Source: Actimicrobium sp047621345 (GTDB lineage Bacteria > Pseudomonadota > Gammaproteobacteria > Burkholderiales > Burkholderiaceae_D). From it: DNA of 64,000 bases. The notes below the pieces were generated by a model, which saw only the letters and a program-made list of their open reading frames with translations, searched no databases and had not been told where the DNA came from. The stretch spans positions 19,892 through 83,891 of the forward strand of contig JBLHLW010000008.1 in NCBI GenBank assembly GCA_047621345.1, in the 5' to 3' direction. Shown here piece after piece: positions 25,489-33,876 of the stretch. The position numbers were made by a program, and so were the translations under genes. Positions within the stretch are counted from its first letter, which is position 1. Each line of letters starts with the position of its first letter.

Positions 25489-26340
25489 ATGCTGTATCCA
25501 GAATTGTTTAAATCGCTCGAGCAAGTCCGCTGGAACATGGATACTGATGTTCCATGGGATAAGTTCGATGCGTCGAAACTCACGGACGAGCAAGCCCAGA
25601 CGATCCGTATGAACGCGATTACCGAGTGGTCGGCGTTGCCGGCTACCGAGATGTTCTTGCGTGATAATCGCGGCGATAGTGACTTTTCTGCCTTCATGTC
25701 GGTCTGGTTCTTTGAAGAGCAAAAGCATTCGCTGGTGTTGATGGAATATCTGCGCCGCTTCCGTCCGGAATTCGTGCCGACCGAAGCCGAGCTGGATAAC
25801 GTCCGCTTTGAATTCGATCCGGCACCAGCACTCGAAACGCTGATGATGCATTTCTGCGGCGAGATCCGGCTCAACCATTGGTACCGCTGCGCTTCTGACT
25901 GGCATACCGAACCGGTCATCAAGCAAATTTACAAGATGATCAGCCAGGATGAAGCGCGCCATGGCGGCGCTTACTTGCGCTACATGAAAAAGGCATTGGG
26001 GGTTTCTGGTGATTCGGCACGCGCAGCGTTTGCCAAGATTGGCGTGTTGATGGCATCGGCCCGACGCACCGAAAAGCCTTTGCATCCGACGAACCTGCAT
26101 GTGAACCAGTCCTTGTTTCCGAACGATACGGTGCAGTCGCGCTTGCCGGACCCGGATTGGCTGGAGCACTGGCTCGATGGCCAGATCAAGTTTGATGGCG
26201 AATGGGAAAAGAAGGTCGTTGACCGTATTCTGCACAACATGTCACTGCTGTTCGAGCGTAGCTTTACCACGGTGCAGGAGCTCAACCGCTACCGCAAGGA
26301 AGTCATCAACCGTATGGCGTTGCCGGTTGCCACTAGCTGA
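25489..26340 (+). CDS. Ferritin-like diiron protein, acyl-ACP-desaturase-like
   Basis: A 283-residue helical protein with two diiron motifs: Glu77-x-x-His80 within FFEEQKHS and Glu155-x-x-His158 within DEARHG. The EExxH plus DExxH pair matches the soluble acyl-ACP desaturase (fatty acid desaturase type 2) and ferritin-like four-helix bundle. Whether it desaturates fatty acids is not shown. If it does, its place near the CFA-like operon would make sense. ATG 25489 has AAGG six bases upstream; the open frame upstream (from 25312) overlaps the photolyase and lacks a site. A strong terminator follows. Confidence 0.75.
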   Translation: MLYPELFKSLEQVRWNMDTDVPWDKFDASKLTDEQAQTIRMNAITEWSALPATEMFLRDNRGDSDFSAFMSVWFFEEQKHSLVLMEYLRRFRPEFVPTEAELDNVRFEFDPAPALETLMMHFCGEIRLNHWYRCASDWHTEPVIKQIYKMISQDEARHGGAYLRYMKKALGVSGDSARAAFAKIGVLMASARRTEKPLHPTNLHVNQSLFPNDTVQSRLPDPDWLEHWLDGQIKFDGEWEKKVVDRILHNMSLLFERSFTTVQELNRYRKEVINRMALPVATS

Positions 26341-26361
26341 CTGATTCGTGATGTATCGATA

Positions 26362-26388
26362 GCCGCAAGAATTATTTGCGGCTTTTTT
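26362..26388 (+). terminator. Intrinsic terminator after the diiron protein gene
   Basis: GCCGCAA (26362-26368) pairs with TTGCGGC (26376-26382) around a seven-base loop and is followed by six T residues. It separates the diiron protein gene from rfaE2. Confidence 0.85.
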
Positions 26389-26409
26389 ATTCCTGACAGG
26401 AGACTGGTC

Positions 26410-26898
26410 ATGTCCGATTTCGAGCACAAAATTTGCCGCCGTACCGAACTCGCTTCGCGCATTGCGCATCTTGCTCAACCTGTCGTGATGACCAATGGCG
26501 TCTTCGACATTCTGCATCGCGGTCATGTCACTTATCTGGCGCAGGCCCGCGCACTCGGCGCGTCGCTGGTGGTGGCGGTCAATACCGATGCCTCGGTCAA
26601 GCGCCTTGGCAAGGGGAGTGACCGTCCACTCAATCACTGTCCTGACAGGATGGCCGTCATTGCCGCCCTGGAGTCGGTGTGTCTGGTGGTGGCGTTCGAT
26701 GAAGATACGGCGCTCGAAGTGGTGCGGGAGGCGCATCCGGGTATCTACGCCAAAGGCGGCGATTACGACATGGAGACGATACCTGAAGGCAAGGAAGTCC
26801 TGGCCTACGGCGGCAAAGCGATCGCCATCGACTTCAAGCATGACCGTTCAACGACGCAATTGCTATCGAAGGTCAGGCAAGCACCGGAAGAGCTATAG
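26410..26898 (+). CDS. rfaE2: D-glycero-beta-D-manno-heptose 1-phosphate adenylyltransferase
   Basis: A 162-residue cytidylyltransferase-type nucleotidyltransferase that makes ADP-heptose precursor for lipopolysaccharide core. 'TNGVFDILHRGHVTYL' carries the GxFDxxHxGH signature and 'GGDYDMETIPEG' is typical of RfaE domain 2. In E. coli the activity is fused with the heptose kinase in HldE; here it is a separate protein, as in many Burkholderiales. The kinase gene is not nearby. An AGGAG site (CAGGAGACTGGTC) precedes ATG 26410. Confidence 0.93.
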   Translation: MSDFEHKICRRTELASRIAHLAQPVVMTNGVFDILHRGHVTYLAQARALGASLVVAVNTDASVKRLGKGSDRPLNHCPDRMAVIAALESVCLVVAFDEDTALEVVREAHPGIYAKGGDYDMETIPEGKEVLAYGGKAIAIDFKHDRSTTQLLSKVRQAPEEL

Positions 26899-26903
26899 CG
26901 CGC

Positions 26904-27347
26904 TTAATAGGTGGCGGTCAGTGCGCCGACTTCGATCTGCGCATCGATAGTGCCGGCCTTGTCGAAAGTCAGGCGCAGCGGGACTGCCTGACCCTCGACA
27001 AGTGGCCGTTTCAGGCCGATCAACATCACGTGATGGCCGTCGCCTGGCGCCATCGTTAGCGTGGTGTTTGCGGCAATCGCGACATTTTTCACCTCACGCA
27101 TTTTCATGATATTGCCGGTCATCGACATGGTGTGTAGTTCGGCCGATGCGGCGATCGGTGTCGTGATACGCAGCAGTTTGTCGGCGGTAGCACCATTATT
27201 TTTGATAGTCAGATAGATGGCGGCAGACGGTTGGCCGGGAGCCGAAGCGCGTGCGATTGCACGGCTAATGTCGATCGATGACTCCGCAGCAAAGGTGTTG
27301 CCCGTGAGAGCTGTTGCGGCAAGGAAAAATAGGGTAGACAGGCGCAT
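26904..27347 (-). CDS. Periplasmic copper chaperone PCu(A)C
   Basis: 147 residues with a signal peptide (MRLSTLFFLAATALTGNTFA) and a PCu(A)C domain. The copper ligands are His and Met in 'ELHTMSMTGNIMKMREV' and 'GDGHHVMLIGL', which follow the H(M)x10Mx21HxM pattern of the family. These chaperones bring copper to the CuA site of cytochrome oxidase, so the gene fits with the oxidase cluster 3 kb downstream. ATG 27347 has AAGGACT upstream. It converges on rfaE2. Confidence 0.9.
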   Translation of the reverse strand: MRLSTLFFLAATALTGNTFAAESSIDISRAIARASAPGQPSAAIYLTIKNNGATADKLLRITTPIAASAELHTMSMTGNIMKMREVKNVAIAANTTLTMAPGDGHHVMLIGLKRPLVEGQAVPLRLTFDKAGTIDAQIEVGALTATY

Positions 27348-27379
27348 TGAGAGTCCTTGGTTAGCGAGGGAAATTGTCA

Positions 27380-27850
27380 TCATGCACCACCGGCATAGCC
27401 GTTCTGGCGCCATGCTTCGTAGACAACAACAGCAACCGTATTCGACAGGTTCAGGCTGCGGTTATCGGGCTGCATCGGCAAGCGAATGCGCTGATCCGGC
27501 GGAAAGGATGCGCGTAATGCCGGGTCGAGTCCTTTGGTTTCAGAGCCGAATACGAATACATCGCCGGCGCGGAATTGGCTGTTCGCGAAGGGTGCCGATC
27601 CATGCGTGGTCAGTGCAAACATGCGCGCTGGATCTGGCTGCAAAGTGGCAATGAAATGGGCCCAGTCGGGATGTACCTGCATCGTTGCGTAATCGTGATA
27701 GTCGAGGCCGGCACGGCGCATCTTGGCATCGTCAAGGGGAAAGCCCAGCGGCTCGATCAGGTGCAGTTGCGCGCCGGTGTTCGCGCACAGCCGGATGATG
27801 TTGCCGGTGTTGGGGGGGATTTCAGGTTCGACCAATACGACATGAAACAT
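27380..27850 (-). CDS. trmL: tRNA (cytidine(34)-2'-O)-methyltransferase TrmL
   Basis: A 156-residue SPOUT methyltransferase that 2'-O-methylates the wobble base of tRNA-Leu. The signature segments are 'VLVEPEIPPNTGNIIRLCANTG', 'FGSETKGLDPALRA' and 'IRLPMQPDNRSLNLSNTVAVVVYEA', the last forming the trefoil knot. ATG 27850 is chosen because CAAGGACTCC lies just upstream; the in-frame start at 27919 would overlap comF. It follows comF on the minus strand. Confidence 0.95.
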   Translation of the reverse strand: MFHVVLVEPEIPPNTGNIIRLCANTGAQLHLIEPLGFPLDDAKMRRAGLDYHDYATMQVHPDWAHFIATLQPDPARMFALTTHGSAPFANSQFRAGDVFVFGSETKGLDPALRASFPPDQRIRLPMQPDNRSLNLSNTVAVVVYEAWRQNGYAGGA

Positions 27851-27869
27851 GGAGTCCTTGAGATAAAAA

Positions 27870-28682
27870 TTAGCGGGGCGGCGTACGTGCAAACACCAGA
27901 TTGGTGACGCGGCGTGCACCGGAGCGCTTCAGTGTCAATGCAAGCTCGTTGAGCGTTGCACCGGTGGTCATGACATCGTCGACCACGCCGACATGCTGTC
28001 CACTCACCGTCTCTATGAGCGACTCCGTTACGACGAATGCAGCCCGCAGATTGTGGTGTCGCTGCTGTGCCGGCATCGCGGCTTGTGCTTCGGTATCGCG
28101 CACCCTCATTAGCAGACTTGGTAAAAGCGGAAGTGTAAGCGAACGCGCCAGTGGTCGTGCAATTTCTAGTGCCTGATTGTAGCCGCGCTCGATCAGTCTC
28201 TTTGGTCCGAGGGGAACCGGTGCGAGCAGATCGGGCCAGTCACTGTGATCGAGTAGGCTGGTGCGCATCGCGTCCTTGATTAAATTCCCGAACAGCGATG
28301 CCAGTGGCAATGCGGCACCGAATTTCAGGGCGAGCACCAACTGATCGATCGGAGCCTGATAGTCGGCGGCGACAATGGTGGCATCGAAGGCGGGCGGATT
28401 GCGCAGGCAGGCGCCGCACACTGGCGCAGCCGCTGTCGGCAGCGCGCAGTGCCGACAGCGTTGTGCCGTGTGTTGAAAGAATTGCGCCTTGCACGGCTCG
28501 CACAAGATGCCCGGTGCCGTTAGTCCGCATAAGGCACAGTCCGATGGAAGCAGCGTTGACAGCGCGGTTCCGCCAATCAGTAGTCGATGCTTTAGGTGCC
28601 ATTTCAGGGAAGCAAAAAAATGACTGAGCGTGTAAACTCCAAAAGATTCATTCCCCTCGTGGTCAGGTATTTTTTGTGACAT
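27870..28682 (-). CDS. comF: ComF family phosphoribosyltransferase-like protein
   Basis: About 270 residues. The N-terminal part carries paired cysteines of a zinc ribbon (CALCG, CEPC, CRHC, CGAC). The C-terminal part is a type I phosphoribosyltransferase fold with the PRPP loop VVDDVMTTGAT and 'ERGYNQALEIARPLAR'. ComF proteins are linked to DNA uptake in competent bacteria. The start is odd: the first usable ATG is at 28682, which overlaps the divergent bioC start by seven bases, and no later ATG, GTG or TTG exists before the zinc ribbon. A non-standard start downstream is possible. Confidence 0.85.
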   Translation of the reverse strand: MSQKIPDHEGNESFGVYTLSHFFASLKWHLKHRLLIGGTALSTLLPSDCALCGLTAPGILCEPCKAQFFQHTAQRCRHCALPTAAAPVCGACLRNPPAFDATIVAADYQAPIDQLVLALKFGAALPLASLFGNLIKDAMRTSLLDHSDWPDLLAPVPLGPKRLIERGYNQALEIARPLARSLTLPLLPSLLMRVRDTEAQAAMPAQQRHHNLRAAFVVTESLIETVSGQHVGVVDDVMTTGATLNELALTLKRSGARRVTNLVFARTPPR

Positions 28683-29608
28683 CAGACTCCTCCGTATCCC
28701 CAAAAAAACAGAGCGCACCAATTGATCTCGATTACGTGCGGCGTCTGTTTGCCCGTCCGCCCCGACTGATCGAGTCGGATTTTTTGCGCCGCGAGATCGC
28801 CGCGCGGATGCAGGAAAGACTGGCGCTCGTCAGGCTGACGCCGCTGCGCGTGCTGGATGCGGGTTGTGGCGAGGGGGCAGACTTGCTGCCGCTGCAGAAG
28901 CGTTATCCGGCCGCGCAAGTGCTCGGTATCGATGCTGCCGCTGCGATGGTGCAAAAAGCACGGGCCATTCAGGGTGCTGCTTCGTCGGCGCTCAATAAAT
29001 TGATGGCGCAATGGCTGCCGGTACGCCCTACCGGTGCGGCAATGCTGTGTGGTGATTTTGCCCAGTTGCCGGTCGCTCCTCAATCCCTTGACTTGATATG
29101 GTCCAACCTTGCACTGCACTGGCATCCCACTCCCGATCAAGTGTTTGCCGAGTGGCGGCGCGTATTGCGGGTTGATGGCTTGCTGATGTTTTCGTGTTTC
29201 GGGCCGGATACGTTCAAGCAGTTGCGCAGTGCGTTTGCGGCGGTCGATCCGAGTCCGCATATCTTGCCCTTCGTTGATATGCACGATTTTGGCGACATGC
29301 TTGTTGAGGCCGGTTTCTCGACGCCGGTGATGGATATGGAGACGATCACGGTCACGTATCGATCGATCGACAAACTGCTGGCCGAGGTGAAGGCGCTGGG
29401 CGGCAATCCACTGGCTACCCGTTCGCGTGGCCTGACCGGGCGTCGGCGCTGGCAGAAAATGAAAGATCAACTGGAGCAATTGCGTGAGCCCGATGGGACA
29501 ATCGCGCTCACTTTCGAAGTGATCTATGGTCATGCTTTTCGTCCGGCACCTAAAAAAAATTCCCGCGGAGAATCGATTGTGCAACTGGATTTTCCACCGC
29601 GACGGTAA
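28676..29608 (+). CDS. bioC: Malonyl-ACP O-methyltransferase BioC
   Basis: BioC methylates the free carboxyl of malonyl-ACP so that fatty acid synthase can build the pimeloyl chain of biotin. The 310-residue protein has a class I SAM site 'RVLDAGCGEGADLLPL', 'GDFAQLPVAPQSLDLIWSNLALHW' and the BioC C-terminal 'LTFEVIYGHAFRP'. GTG 28676 follows a weak AGG and is the only early start. No other biotin gene is in the window. It is divergent from and slightly overlaps comF. Confidence 0.88.
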   Translation: MTSDSSVSPKKQSAPIDLDYVRRLFARPPRLIESDFLRREIAARMQERLALVRLTPLRVLDAGCGEGADLLPLQKRYPAAQVLGIDAAAAMVQKARAIQGAASSALNKLMAQWLPVRPTGAAMLCGDFAQLPVAPQSLDLIWSNLALHWHPTPDQVFAEWRRVLRVDGLLMFSCFGPDTFKQLRSAFAAVDPSPHILPFVDMHDFGDMLVEAGFSTPVMDMETITVTYRSIDKLLAEVKALGGNPLATRSRGLTGRRRWQKMKDQLEQLREPDGTIALTFEVIYGHAFRPAPKKNSRGESIVQLDFPPRR

Positions 29609-29802
29609 AAAAGTCTCATGCCGTGTTGTTTAAAATGGACCACCGAGGCCCGCTCGAGATGGGCTGAGCATTGGTGGAGTGCCGGTTGTGCGGGGCGTAA
29701 TCGTGCAGTTATTCCGCTTGATACGGAGGCGAATTCCGACATATACTTCGTCGGTTTTTCGATGTGGCTATTGAGTGCGATCATAAATCTGAGGTTAGTG
29801 CC

Positions 29803-30252
29803 ATGGCACAGCAAGAGTGGACGCTGAAACGAAATTGCTCGATATCGCCGCGGCAACTGGCTCGGTTTTACGCGAGCCTTTGTTTTGTGTCGCTGCTGTT
29901 GGCTACCATTTTTACATTAGGTGGTGCTTGGGTGGTGCTGGTTTTCTCGGTGGTAGAGTTATCCGCAGTTGGTGCCGCGTTTTTGTATTACGCACGCCAT
30001 GCCTGCGACCGCGAAAGTATCTGGCTGGATGGGAATTTCATGGTAGTGGAGCTGATCGAGTCGGATCGCACACGGCAACTCAGGTTTGACATCAGTACGC
30101 TTCGTATCGATGCGCCCGGCCAGCCGAGCGCCTTGATACGAATTAAATCAGGCGGCACTCAGATACAAGTTGGGCGCTATTTGCCGTATTACAAGCGCCG
30201 TGCGTTTGCTTCCGAGTTAAGACAGTCGCTGGCACGAATAAGTTGCAGTTAA
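29803..30252 (+). CDS. DUF2244 membrane protein
   Basis: 149 residues with two adjacent membrane helices (about residues 24-42 and 44-63: 'LCFVSLLLATIFTLGGAW', 'VLVFSVVELSAVGAAFLYY') and a C-terminal beta-rich domain ('ESIWLDGNFMVVELIESDRTRQLRF', 'RYLPYYKRRAFASELRQSL'). DUF2244 proteins are found next to cytochrome oxidase genes in alpha- and betaproteobacteria, and this one lies directly before coxB. Function unknown. ATG 29803 is the start giving the family N-terminus (MAQQEWTLKRNCSI). Confidence 0.8.
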   Translation: MAQQEWTLKRNCSISPRQLARFYASLCFVSLLLATIFTLGGAWVVLVFSVVELSAVGAAFLYYARHACDRESIWLDGNFMVVELIESDRTRQLRFDISTLRIDAPGQPSALIRIKSGGTQIQVGRYLPYYKRRAFASELRQSLARISCS

Positions 30253-30273
30253 GGTCGTCCATATCGTTCTTGG

Positions 30274-30303
30274 TTGTGAACGCCCGCAAGACAGAATTAT
30301 TAA
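30274..30303 (+). promoter_or_regulatory. Possible promoter of the cytochrome oxidase operon
   Basis: TTGTGA (30274-30279), an 18-base spacer and TATTAA (30298-30303) end 20 bases before the coxB start codon. The short leader makes it only a candidate; the operon may start further upstream, before the DUF2244 gene. Confidence 0.3.
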
Positions 30304-30323
30304 ATTGGGTTGTTGAGGAAAAC

Positions 30324-31496
30324 ATGAAACAAGTGAAGCGCCTTCAATCGATGATGTTTGCAGCCACCGTGGCGGCGAGCGGCCTGGCAAGTGCAGCGGA
30401 AGTTCAGGATATTCCTGGCGGTCCAGGTGTTCGCCAGCTCAATCTCCACTCTGGTGTGACCAAGATCGCCGAACAAATCTACTCGCTGCACACCTTCATG
30501 CTGATCATCTGTCTGGTGATTTTTGTGGCTGTGTTTGGCGTGATGTTTTACTCCATCCTCAAGCATCGCAAGTCGCTGGGACATAAGCCGGCCACCTTCC
30601 ATGAAAGTACCGCTGTCGAAATCGCCTGGACCATCGTGCCATTCGTTATCGTCATCGCGATGGCCTTGCCAGCGACGCGCACCGTGGTTGCGATGAAAGA
30701 TACATCGAACGCCGATATCACGATCAAGGCGACCGGGATGCAGTGGAAGTGGGGCTATGATTACCTGAAGGGAGAGGGCGAAGGCATTGCCTTCTTGTCG
30801 AACCTGTCGACACCGCGTAGTCAGATCGGTGCGCCGGGCGTGCCACCGACTGAACCACGCGGTAACAATTATCTGCTTGAAGTCGATAATGAAATGGTTG
30901 TTCCGGTTGGCCGCAAAATTCGTATCATCACCACTGCCAACGACGTGATTCACGCTTGGGGTATGCCGATGCTGGGCGTGCAACAGGATGCGATTCCAGG
31001 TTTTGTGCGCGATGCCTGGTTCAAAGCGGAGGAAGTCGGCACTTTCCGCGGTCAGTGCGACAAGCTGTGCGGTGCTGAGCATGCGTTCATGCCGATCGTG
31101 GTCAAGGCAGTGTCCGATGCCGACTATAAAATATGGGTCGATGGCAAGAAAAAAGAAATGGCTTCGCTAGCCGATGATCCGAACAAGGTCTACACCGTTG
31201 ATGAGCTCAAGCAGCGCGGTGAAAAAGTTTACGCCACCAATTGCATTGCTTGCCATCAGGCGAATGGCAAAGGCGTACCCAATGCGTTCCCTGCGCTGGA
31301 TGGTTCGCTTTTAGTGAATGGCCCGAAAGCCGGTCAGATTGATATTTTGCTGAACGGAAAAAATGCCATGCCGGCTTGGAAATCGCTGTCCGATACAGAC
31401 ATTGCCGCAGTAATTACCTACACCCGTAACAGCTGGTCGAACAAAGCTGCCGAAAATATTGTCCAACCAGCCGAAGTGCTGGCTGCGCGTAAGTAA
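30324..31496 (+). CDS. coxB: Cytochrome c oxidase subunit II with fused cytochrome c domain
   Basis: 390 residues. A signal-like N-terminus is followed by two membrane helices, then the cupredoxin domain with the CuA ligands Cys245, Cys249, His253 and Met256 (CDKLCGAEHAFM) and an upstream 'IHAWGMP' histidine. An added C-terminal cytochrome c domain has the haem motif C307-I-A-C-H311. It accepts electrons from cytochrome c and passes them to subunit I. TGAGGAAAAC precedes ATG 30324. It is the first structural gene of the oxidase operon, 20 bases ahead of coxA. Confidence 0.95.
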   Translation: MKQVKRLQSMMFAATVAASGLASAAEVQDIPGGPGVRQLNLHSGVTKIAEQIYSLHTFMLIICLVIFVAVFGVMFYSILKHRKSLGHKPATFHESTAVEIAWTIVPFVIVIAMALPATRTVVAMKDTSNADITIKATGMQWKWGYDYLKGEGEGIAFLSNLSTPRSQIGAPGVPPTEPRGNNYLLEVDNEMVVPVGRKIRIITTANDVIHAWGMPMLGVQQDAIPGFVRDAWFKAEEVGTFRGQCDKLCGAEHAFMPIVVKAVSDADYKIWVDGKKKEMASLADDPNKVYTVDELKQRGEKVYATNCIACHQANGKGVPNAFPALDGSLLVNGPKAGQIDILLNGKNAMPAWKSLSDTDIAAVITYTRNSWSNKAAENIVQPAEVLAARK

Positions 31497-31515
31497 CCGA
31501 CTCCAGGAGATTGAG

Positions 31516-33123
31516 ATGAGCTCTACCACAATCGATCACGCACACGATCACGACCATGGCGATGATCATGGCCACGAAGACCATCCATACGGCTGGCGTC
31601 GCTGGTTGTACGCGACTAACCACAAAGATATCGGTAGTTTGTATCTGTGGTTCTCTTTCATCATGTTCTTGTCCGGCGGCGCAATGGCGATGGTCATCCG
31701 TGCTGAGCTGTTCCAGCCGGGTTTGCAACTTGTACAGCCAGAATTTTTCAACCAGATGACTACGATGCATGGTCTGGTGATGGTATTCGGCGCGATCATG
31801 CCGGCCTTCGTCGGCTTCGCAAACTGGATGATTCCATTGCAGATTGGTGCAGCCGATATGGCGTTTGCACGGATGAATAATTTTAGCTTTTGGTTGTTGC
31901 CAGTCGCCGCGCTGTTATTGATGGGTTCGTTCTTCGTTCCGGGCGGTGCGGTTGCGGCTGGCTGGACTCTTTATGCACCTCTGACGACTCAGATGGGGCC
32001 AGGTATGGATATGGCGATTTTCGCGATCCACATCATGGGTGCGTCGTCGATCATGGGTTCGATCAACATCATCACAACAATCCTGAACATGCGCACTCCC
32101 GGCATGACACTGATGAAAATGCCAATGTTCTGCTGGACGTGGTTGATCACCGCTTACTTGTTGATTGCCGTGATGCCAGTGCTGGCCGGTGCGATAACGA
32201 TGACGCTGACGGATCGCCATTTCGGCACCTCATTCTTTAACGCCGCCGGTGGTGGTGACCCTGTCATGTACCAGCATATTTTCTGGTTCTTTGGTCATCC
32301 TGAGGTGTACATCATGATTTTGCCGGCCTTCGGCATCATCTCGCAGATCATTCCTACTTTCGCTCGCAAGCAATTGTTCGGCTACGCATCGATGGTGTAT
32401 GCAACGGCGTCGATTGCGATTCTTTCGTTCATGGTGTGGGCGCATCACATGTTCACGTCCGGCATGCCAGTGACTGGTCAGCTGTTTTTCATGTATGCCA
32501 CGATGTTGATTGCCGTACCGACCGGTGTGAAGATTTTCAACTGGATCGCGACAATGTGGCGCGGTTCGATGTCATTCGAAACACCGATGTTGTTCGCGAT
32601 CGGTTTCATCTTTGTATTCACGCTGGGTGGTTTCACTGGCCTGATTCTGGCGGTCACACCGATCGACATCGCCGTCCATGACACCTACTACGTGGTTGCC
32701 CACTTCCACTACGTGTTGGTGGCTGGGTCGCTGTTTGCCTTGTTTGCCGGCTTCTACTACTGGGGTCCAAAGTGGACTGGCTACATGTACAAAGAATCCC
32801 GCGGCAAGTTCCATTTTTGGGCATCGCTGATCACCTTCAACATCACGTTCTTCCCGATGCACTTTCTGGGCCTTGCCGGTATGCCACGTCGGATCGCCGA
32901 CTACCCCGCACAGTTTACCGACTTCAACATGCTGGCCACGATAGGTGCAGTAGGTTTCGCTGCATCACAGTTGTACTTCCTGTTCATGGTGGTGTTGCCA
33001 TCAATCCGTGGTGGTGAAAAAGCACTCGCCAAACCATGGGATGGTGCAGAAGGTCTGGAATGGACAGTGCCAAGTCCGGCACCGTTCCATACGTTTGAAG
33101 TTGCTCCGGTTTTTAAAGGCTGA
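31516..33123 (+). CDS. coxA: Cytochrome c oxidase subunit I
   Basis: A 535-residue twelve-helix haem-copper oxidase subunit of the aa3 A1 type. The CuB/haem a3 site is seen in 'WFFGHPEVYIMILPAFG' (His-Pro-Glu-Val-Tyr, with the cross-linked Tyr) and 'VWAHHMFTSGM', and the haem ligands in 'HDTYYVVAHFHYVL'. The N-terminus is rich in His and Asp (DHAHDHDHGDDHGHEDH), possibly binding metal. AGGAGATTGAG precedes ATG 31516. Confidence 0.97.
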   Translation: MSSTTIDHAHDHDHGDDHGHEDHPYGWRRWLYATNHKDIGSLYLWFSFIMFLSGGAMAMVIRAELFQPGLQLVQPEFFNQMTTMHGLVMVFGAIMPAFVGFANWMIPLQIGAADMAFARMNNFSFWLLPVAALLLMGSFFVPGGAVAAGWTLYAPLTTQMGPGMDMAIFAIHIMGASSIMGSINIITTILNMRTPGMTLMKMPMFCWTWLITAYLLIAVMPVLAGAITMTLTDRHFGTSFFNAAGGGDPVMYQHIFWFFGHPEVYIMILPAFGIISQIIPTFARKQLFGYASMVYATASIAILSFMVWAHHMFTSGMPVTGQLFFMYATMLIAVPTGVKIFNWIATMWRGSMSFETPMLFAIGFIFVFTLGGFTGLILAVTPIDIAVHDTYYVVAHFHYVLVAGSLFALFAGFYYWGPKWTGYMYKESRGKFHFWASLITFNITFFPMHFLGLAGMPRRIADYPAQFTDFNMLATIGAVGFAASQLYFLFMVVLPSIRGGEKALAKPWDGAEGLEWTVPSPAPFHTFEVAPVFKG

Positions 33124-33131
33124 TGACAAGG

Positions 33132-33145
33132 CGGGCTTCGGCCCG
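33132..33145 (+). other. Intercistronic hairpin after coxA
   Basis: CGGGC-TTCG-GCCCG forms a very stable UUCG-type tetraloop hairpin in the mRNA nine bases after the coxA stop. There is no T-run, so it is more likely a stabiliser or processing element of the coxA end than a terminator. Confidence 0.45.
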
Positions 33146-33160
33146 TCTTCGAACGTAATT

Positions 33161-33268
33161 ATGGCTACTCCTAACAAACAAAGTAATCTGCGCACAGCGC
33201 TGGTCCTTGCTTCGATTGCCGCGATGTTTTTTGCCGGTGTCGTCGTCAAGCACGTCTGGTTCGGTTGA
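33161..33268 (+). CDS. Cytochrome oxidase small assembly protein, 35 residues
   Basis: A tiny single-helix membrane protein, beginning MATPNKQSNLRTALV and ending VVVKHVWFG, found in this position between coxA and ctaG in many Burkholderiales. The helix spans about residues 12-30. It probably helps assemble or stabilise the oxidase, but this is inferred from position. The stop TGA at 33266-33268 is one base ahead of the likely ctaG start, so the two are translationally coupled. Confidence 0.75.
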   Translation: MATPNKQSNLRTALVLASIAAMFFAGVVVKHVWFG

Positions 33269-33269
33269 G

Positions 33270-33860
33270 TTGAGTACCCCGGAGCCAGTTGAGACGGAAG
33301 AAAGTTATTCGCGTTACGCAAAAAAAATCAACGCACTGATGTTGGGTAAGTTGTTGGTCATTGCGGTGTTGATGTTCGGCTTCGGTTATGGATTAGTGCC
33401 GTTGTACAAAAAGATTTGTGAGTTGACCGGGTCGAACGTGCTCAGCACTCAGGAAAACAGCGCCACGTCTGCGGTACGGAACAGCCAGATCGACACGTCG
33501 CGGTACGTAACGATTGAGTTCGATGCCAACGCACAAGGACCATGGCGCTTTCGGCCTACAGTCAACAGTGTGCGAGTGCATCCGGGCGAGATGGCTACGG
33601 TCGTGTACGAAGTCGTGAACAAGGAAAACCGCGCCATTAATGCGCAGGCTATTCCAAGTTACGCACCGCAAGTGGCGGCAAGTCATTTCAAAAAGCTGGA
33701 ATGCTTCTGTTTCAAGCAGCAGACGCTGGGTCCGAATGAGGCACGACAAATGCCGGTGGCGTTTTATGTTGATCCGGATTTGCCGAAAAACGTAACGACA
33801 ATTACGTTGTCCTATACGTTTTTTGAGGTGGGCTTACCGGGCAAGACGGCAAGTAATTAG
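33270..33860 (+). CDS. ctaG: Cytochrome c oxidase assembly protein CtaG (Cox11)
   Basis: CtaG delivers copper to CuB of subunit I. The protein has one N-terminal membrane helix (LLVIAVLMFGFGYGLVPLY) and a periplasmic Ig-like domain with the copper motif 'ECFCFKQQ' and 'MPVAFYVDPDLP'. No ATG is available before the helix that fits. TTG 33270 gives a normal MSTPEPVETEE-like start one base after the preceding stop, so I choose it (196 residues). The ATG at 33207 lies inside the small assembly protein gene, and ATG 33339 would shorten the tail. Confidence 0.9.
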   Translation: MSTPEPVETEESYSRYAKKINALMLGKLLVIAVLMFGFGYGLVPLYKKICELTGSNVLSTQENSATSAVRNSQIDTSRYVTIEFDANAQGPWRFRPTVNSVRVHPGEMATVVYEVVNKENRAINAQAIPSYAPQVAASHFKKLECFCFKQQTLGPNEARQMPVAFYVDPDLPKNVTTITLSYTFFEVGLPGKTASN

Positions 33861-33876
33861 GAAAGTGGTCGTTCCG

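Noticed and set aside
29618..29827. Small open frame between bioC and the DUF2244 gene
   Set aside because: No ribosome-binding site, overlaps the start of the DUF2244 gene in another frame, and the translation is not protein-like.
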